Assembly (NCBI GenBank): GCA_016699715.1
Contig: CP065007.1
Location: forward strand, 62,001 to 126,000
Reading direction: 5' to 3'
Length of the DNA: 64,000 bases
Origin: Candidatus Competibacteraceae bacterium
GTDB lineage: Bacteria; Pseudomonadota; Gammaproteobacteria; Competibacterales; Competibacteraceae
In this document: in pieces, positions 62,143 through 64,000 of the stretch
Layout: the number at the start of each line of letters is the position of its first letter
Position numbering within the stretch: position 1 is the first letter of the stretch
Program-made: the position numbers and the translations under genes
Notes under the pieces: model-generated
Databases searched by the model: none
Told to the model about the DNA's origin: nothing
The model's input: only the letters and a program-made list of their open reading frames with translations

Positions 62143-62934
62143 TTAGCCGGTGCCCTTAAGCAGTGCGTTCAACTTCGGTAATTCTGGAGATTGCGGATAG
62201 TTGCGCTCCAGCACTCGCAGACTGTCGTTGGCCAACTGTGGCATGCCCATCTTGATGTAAGCCTGGGTCATGATGCTGAGCGCATCCTCGGCGGCCGGAG
62301 TGCGCGCGTAGGTTTCCAATACGTAGGTGGCGCGGTTGAGGGCGGCGACATAGGCGCCCCGCCGCATGTAAAAATCGGCCACGTTGACTTCGTAAGCCGC
62401 CAGGCTGTTGTGCAGGAACAGCATGCGCTGCCGGGCGTCCTCGGCATACTTGCTGTTGGGAAACTTGCGGGTCAGTTCGGCAAAATCGCTGTAGGCCTGA
62501 CGGGCGGTGTTGGTGTCGGTCTTGTCGCGGTCGGTGGGCGCGAGTCTTTCCAGCAGGCTGTTGCTGCGATTGAAGTTCGCCAGACCCTTCATGTAATAGG
62601 CATAATCCACGTAGGGATGCCGCGGGTTGGCCTTGATAAAGCGGTCGGCGGCGGCGATGGTGGCGTCCGGCTCGTTGTCTTTGTACTGGCAATAAATGGT
62701 GTCGAGCTGGGCTTGCTGGGCGTAGCGGCCGAACGGATAGCGGGCCTGGATCTTGTCCAGATACTCGATGGCGATCTTGTAGTTGCCCGAACTCATGGAG
62801 TCCTTGGCTTCGCTATAGAGCTGTTGGACCGACCAGCCCTGGGTTTCGTCGATCTTTTCCGGCAGCAGCGAGCAGCCGATCAACAGCACGGCCATGAGCG
62901 GACCGGCGAGCAGCAGTTTTGATATGCGGTGCAT
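62143..62934 (-). CDS. bamD: Outer membrane assembly lipoprotein BamD
   Basis: This 263-residue precursor has a lipoprotein signal peptide, MHRISKLLLAGPLMAVLLIGC, with the lipobox LIGC at about 19-22. Five TPR-like repeats follow, including LYSEAKDSMSSGNYKIAIEYLDKIQARYPFG-type blocks. It is the essential partner of BamA in outer-membrane protein insertion. Upstream in-frame starts at 62946 and 62976 are possible; no strong ribosome-binding site decides between them. It is divergent from rluD, as in most gammaproteobacteria. Confidence 0.95.
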   Translation of the reverse strand: MHRISKLLLAGPLMAVLLIGCSLLPEKIDETQGWSVQQLYSEAKDSMSSGNYKIAIEYLDKIQARYPFGRYAQQAQLDTIYCQYKDNEPDATIAAADRFIKANPRHPYVDYAYYMKGLANFNRSNSLLERLAPTDRDKTDTNTARQAYSDFAELTRKFPNSKYAEDARQRMLFLHNSLAAYEVNVADFYMRRGAYVAALNRATYVLETYARTPAAEDALSIMTQAYIKMGMPQLANDSLRVLERNYPQSPELPKLNALLKGTG

Positions 62935-62974
62935 GGATAATGGCATGGAGCGGCGGTTGTCGGGAGTAGAATGC

Positions 62975-63979
62975 ATGATCAAAGTGAGTATAACCCCCGA
63001 GCCGCCAAAAGCCATCATGCCCCCGACCGAACGGATCGACTGTCAGATTCCCCCCACCTGCGCCGGGATGCGCCTGGATCAGGCGCTGGCGGAGCTACTG
63101 CCGAGCTATTCGCGCAATCGCCTGCAACAGTGGCTCAAAGCCGGCCGCTTGCGAGTGGATGGCGCCGTTCGCCGACCACGCGACCCGGTCGCCGGCGGCG
63201 AAACCGTGAGTGGCGATCTGGAGTTCGAGATTGAAACCACCGCTCTGCCCCAGGCGATTCCGCTGGTTGTCCTGTACGAGGACAGCGATCTGCTGGTGAT
63301 CGACAAACCGGTCGGGTTGGTGGCGCATCCGGCCGCCGGCAACCGCGATGGCACGCTGGTCAATGCCCTGCTGCATCGCGCGCCGGAACTGGCGGCACTG
63401 CCGCGCGCCGGTCTGGTGCATCGGCTGGATAAGGACACCAGCGGCCTGCTGGTGGTGGCGCGCAGCCCGCGGGCGCACACCGCGCTGGTCGCACAGATGC
63501 AGGCACGGGCCATTGAACGGGAATATCTGGCGGTGATCAACGGGGTGCCGGTGGCGGGTGGAACGGTGAATGCCCCGGTCGGCCGCCATCCGGTGGACCG
63601 CCAGCGCATGGCGGTGACACCGGGCGGCCGGCCGGCGGTGACGCATTACCGGGTGTGGCGCCGCTTCCGCGCCCACGCGCTGTTGCGGGTCAAACTGGAA
63701 ACCGGTCGTACCCATCAGATCCGGGTCCACATGGCCCACATCCGTTTTCCGTTGCTGGGCGATCTGGTGTACGGCGGTCGGCCGCGAGTTCCGCCGGGCG
63801 CCTCGCCGGCCTGCATCGCGGCGATCCAGAACTTCCGGCGGCAAGCCCTGCACGCGGAGCGGCTGGCGTTGAGCCATCCAGTGAGCGGCGAGCGGCTGGA
63901 GTGGCGGGCGGAAATCCCCGCCGATCTGGCGGATTTGCTGGGGGCACTCGGCGAAGATGCGGGCCACAAAAATGAATGA
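62975..63979 (+). CDS. rluD: 23S rRNA pseudouridine synthase RluD
   Basis: This encodes 334 residues. An N-terminal S4 RNA-binding domain (RLDQALAELLPSYSRNRLQQWLKAGRLRVDG) precedes the catalytic domain with HRLDKDTSGLLVVAR, whose Asp is catalytic, and LETGRTHQIRVHMAHI. It makes the pseudouridines at helix 69 of 23S rRNA. The ATG at 62975 follows GGGAG. Its stop overlaps the start of the next gene. Confidence 0.95.
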   Translation: MIKVSITPEPPKAIMPPTERIDCQIPPTCAGMRLDQALAELLPSYSRNRLQQWLKAGRLRVDGAVRRPRDPVAGGETVSGDLEFEIETTALPQAIPLVVLYEDSDLLVIDKPVGLVAHPAAGNRDGTLVNALLHRAPELAALPRAGLVHRLDKDTSGLLVVARSPRAHTALVAQMQARAIEREYLAVINGVPVAGGTVNAPVGRHPVDRQRMAVTPGGRPAVTHYRVWRRFRAHALLRVKLETGRTHQIRVHMAHIRFPLLGDLVYGGRPRVPPGASPACIAAIQNFRRQALHAERLALSHPVSGERLEWRAEIPADLADLLGALGEDAGHKNE

Positions 63980-64000
63980 ACTCCTCCCCGAACATCTGCT
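63972..64000 (+). CDS. Start of the gene following rluD (likely pgeF/yfiH), partial
   Basis: The ATG at 63972 overlaps the rluD stop and reads MNELLPEHL before the window ends. In gammaproteobacteria the gene here is usually the laccase-domain protein PgeF/YfiH. With nine residues visible this rests on position only; an ATG at 63976 in another frame is also open. Confidence 0.4.

Overview
This 64-kb window is chromosomal DNA from a GC-rich gammaproteobacterium. The evidence is the yajC-secD-secF operon, BamD next to rluD, the bioH-bioC pair, a complete arn (L-Ara4N lipid A) operon, and adjacent aa3- and cbb3-type oxidase operons of gammaproteobacterial layout. The mixture would fit a Competibacter/Contendobacter-like lineage, but that is recall, not something I could test. 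No rRNA, tRNA or CRISPR array was seen.

Layout. 0-1.5 kb: a response regulator with a long Ala-rich helical tail, cut by the window edge, and a small membrane protein. 1.6-10.4 kb: secF, secD, yajC, phosphoglucomutase, a stand-alone DUF2126 protein and comF on the minus strand, then a small membrane protein on the plus strand. 10.4-15.8 kb: a signalling and urease-accessory patch. It holds a degenerate GGDEF protein, ureF, an intact GGDEF protein overlapping a V4R-domain sensor gene, ureE, an outer-membrane barrel protein and a DUF2934 protein. The sensor/cyclase pair lies between ureE and ureF. It has its own promoter region made of two 23-bp tandem repeats, each a palindrome containing TATAAT. 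16-17.7 kb: an MscS channel.

18.2-22.5 kb: an AT-rich envelope-glycan island, probably acquired, with a GtrA/GT39 fusion, a UPF0104-type membrane protein and a GT9 enzyme. 22.6-29.8 kb: a remodelled polymyxin-response-like locus. It holds a PepSY protein, a stub resembling a response regulator, a DedA-PAP2-LssY fusion gene split by an IS630-family element, a palindromic miniature repeat, an MFS transporter, and an intact OmpR-type regulator and histidine kinase. 29.9-37.0 kb: arnT, an arnE/F-like gene, arnB, arnC, arnA as two separate genes, and arnD. Together these make and transfer 4-amino-4-deoxy-L-arabinose to lipid A.

37.1-40.3 kb: ureDABC on the minus strand. With the distant ureE and ureF this is a urease set lacking only ureG in the window. 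40.5-42.2 kb: bioH and bioC. 42.4-50.7 kb: DUF2244, coxB, coxA, a small protein, ctaG, coxC, a DUF2909 protein (opposite strand), surf1, a Sco-like gene, ctaA and ctaB, covering the aa3 oxidase, its assembly and heme A synthesis. 50.9-59.6 kb: ccoNOQP, ccoG, fixH-like, ccoI and ccoS, covering the cbb3 oxidase and its copper loading, ending in a 33-residue membrane microprotein and a terminator. 59.7-64 kb: birA, coaX, a nitroreductase, bamD, rluD, and the first codons of a gene following rluD.

The strongest leads are the V4R/diguanylate-cyclase module with its palindromic promoter, the microprotein after ccoS, the rearranged sensor locus upstream of arn, and a G-rich palindromic repeat that has apparently inserted in frame into ureC.
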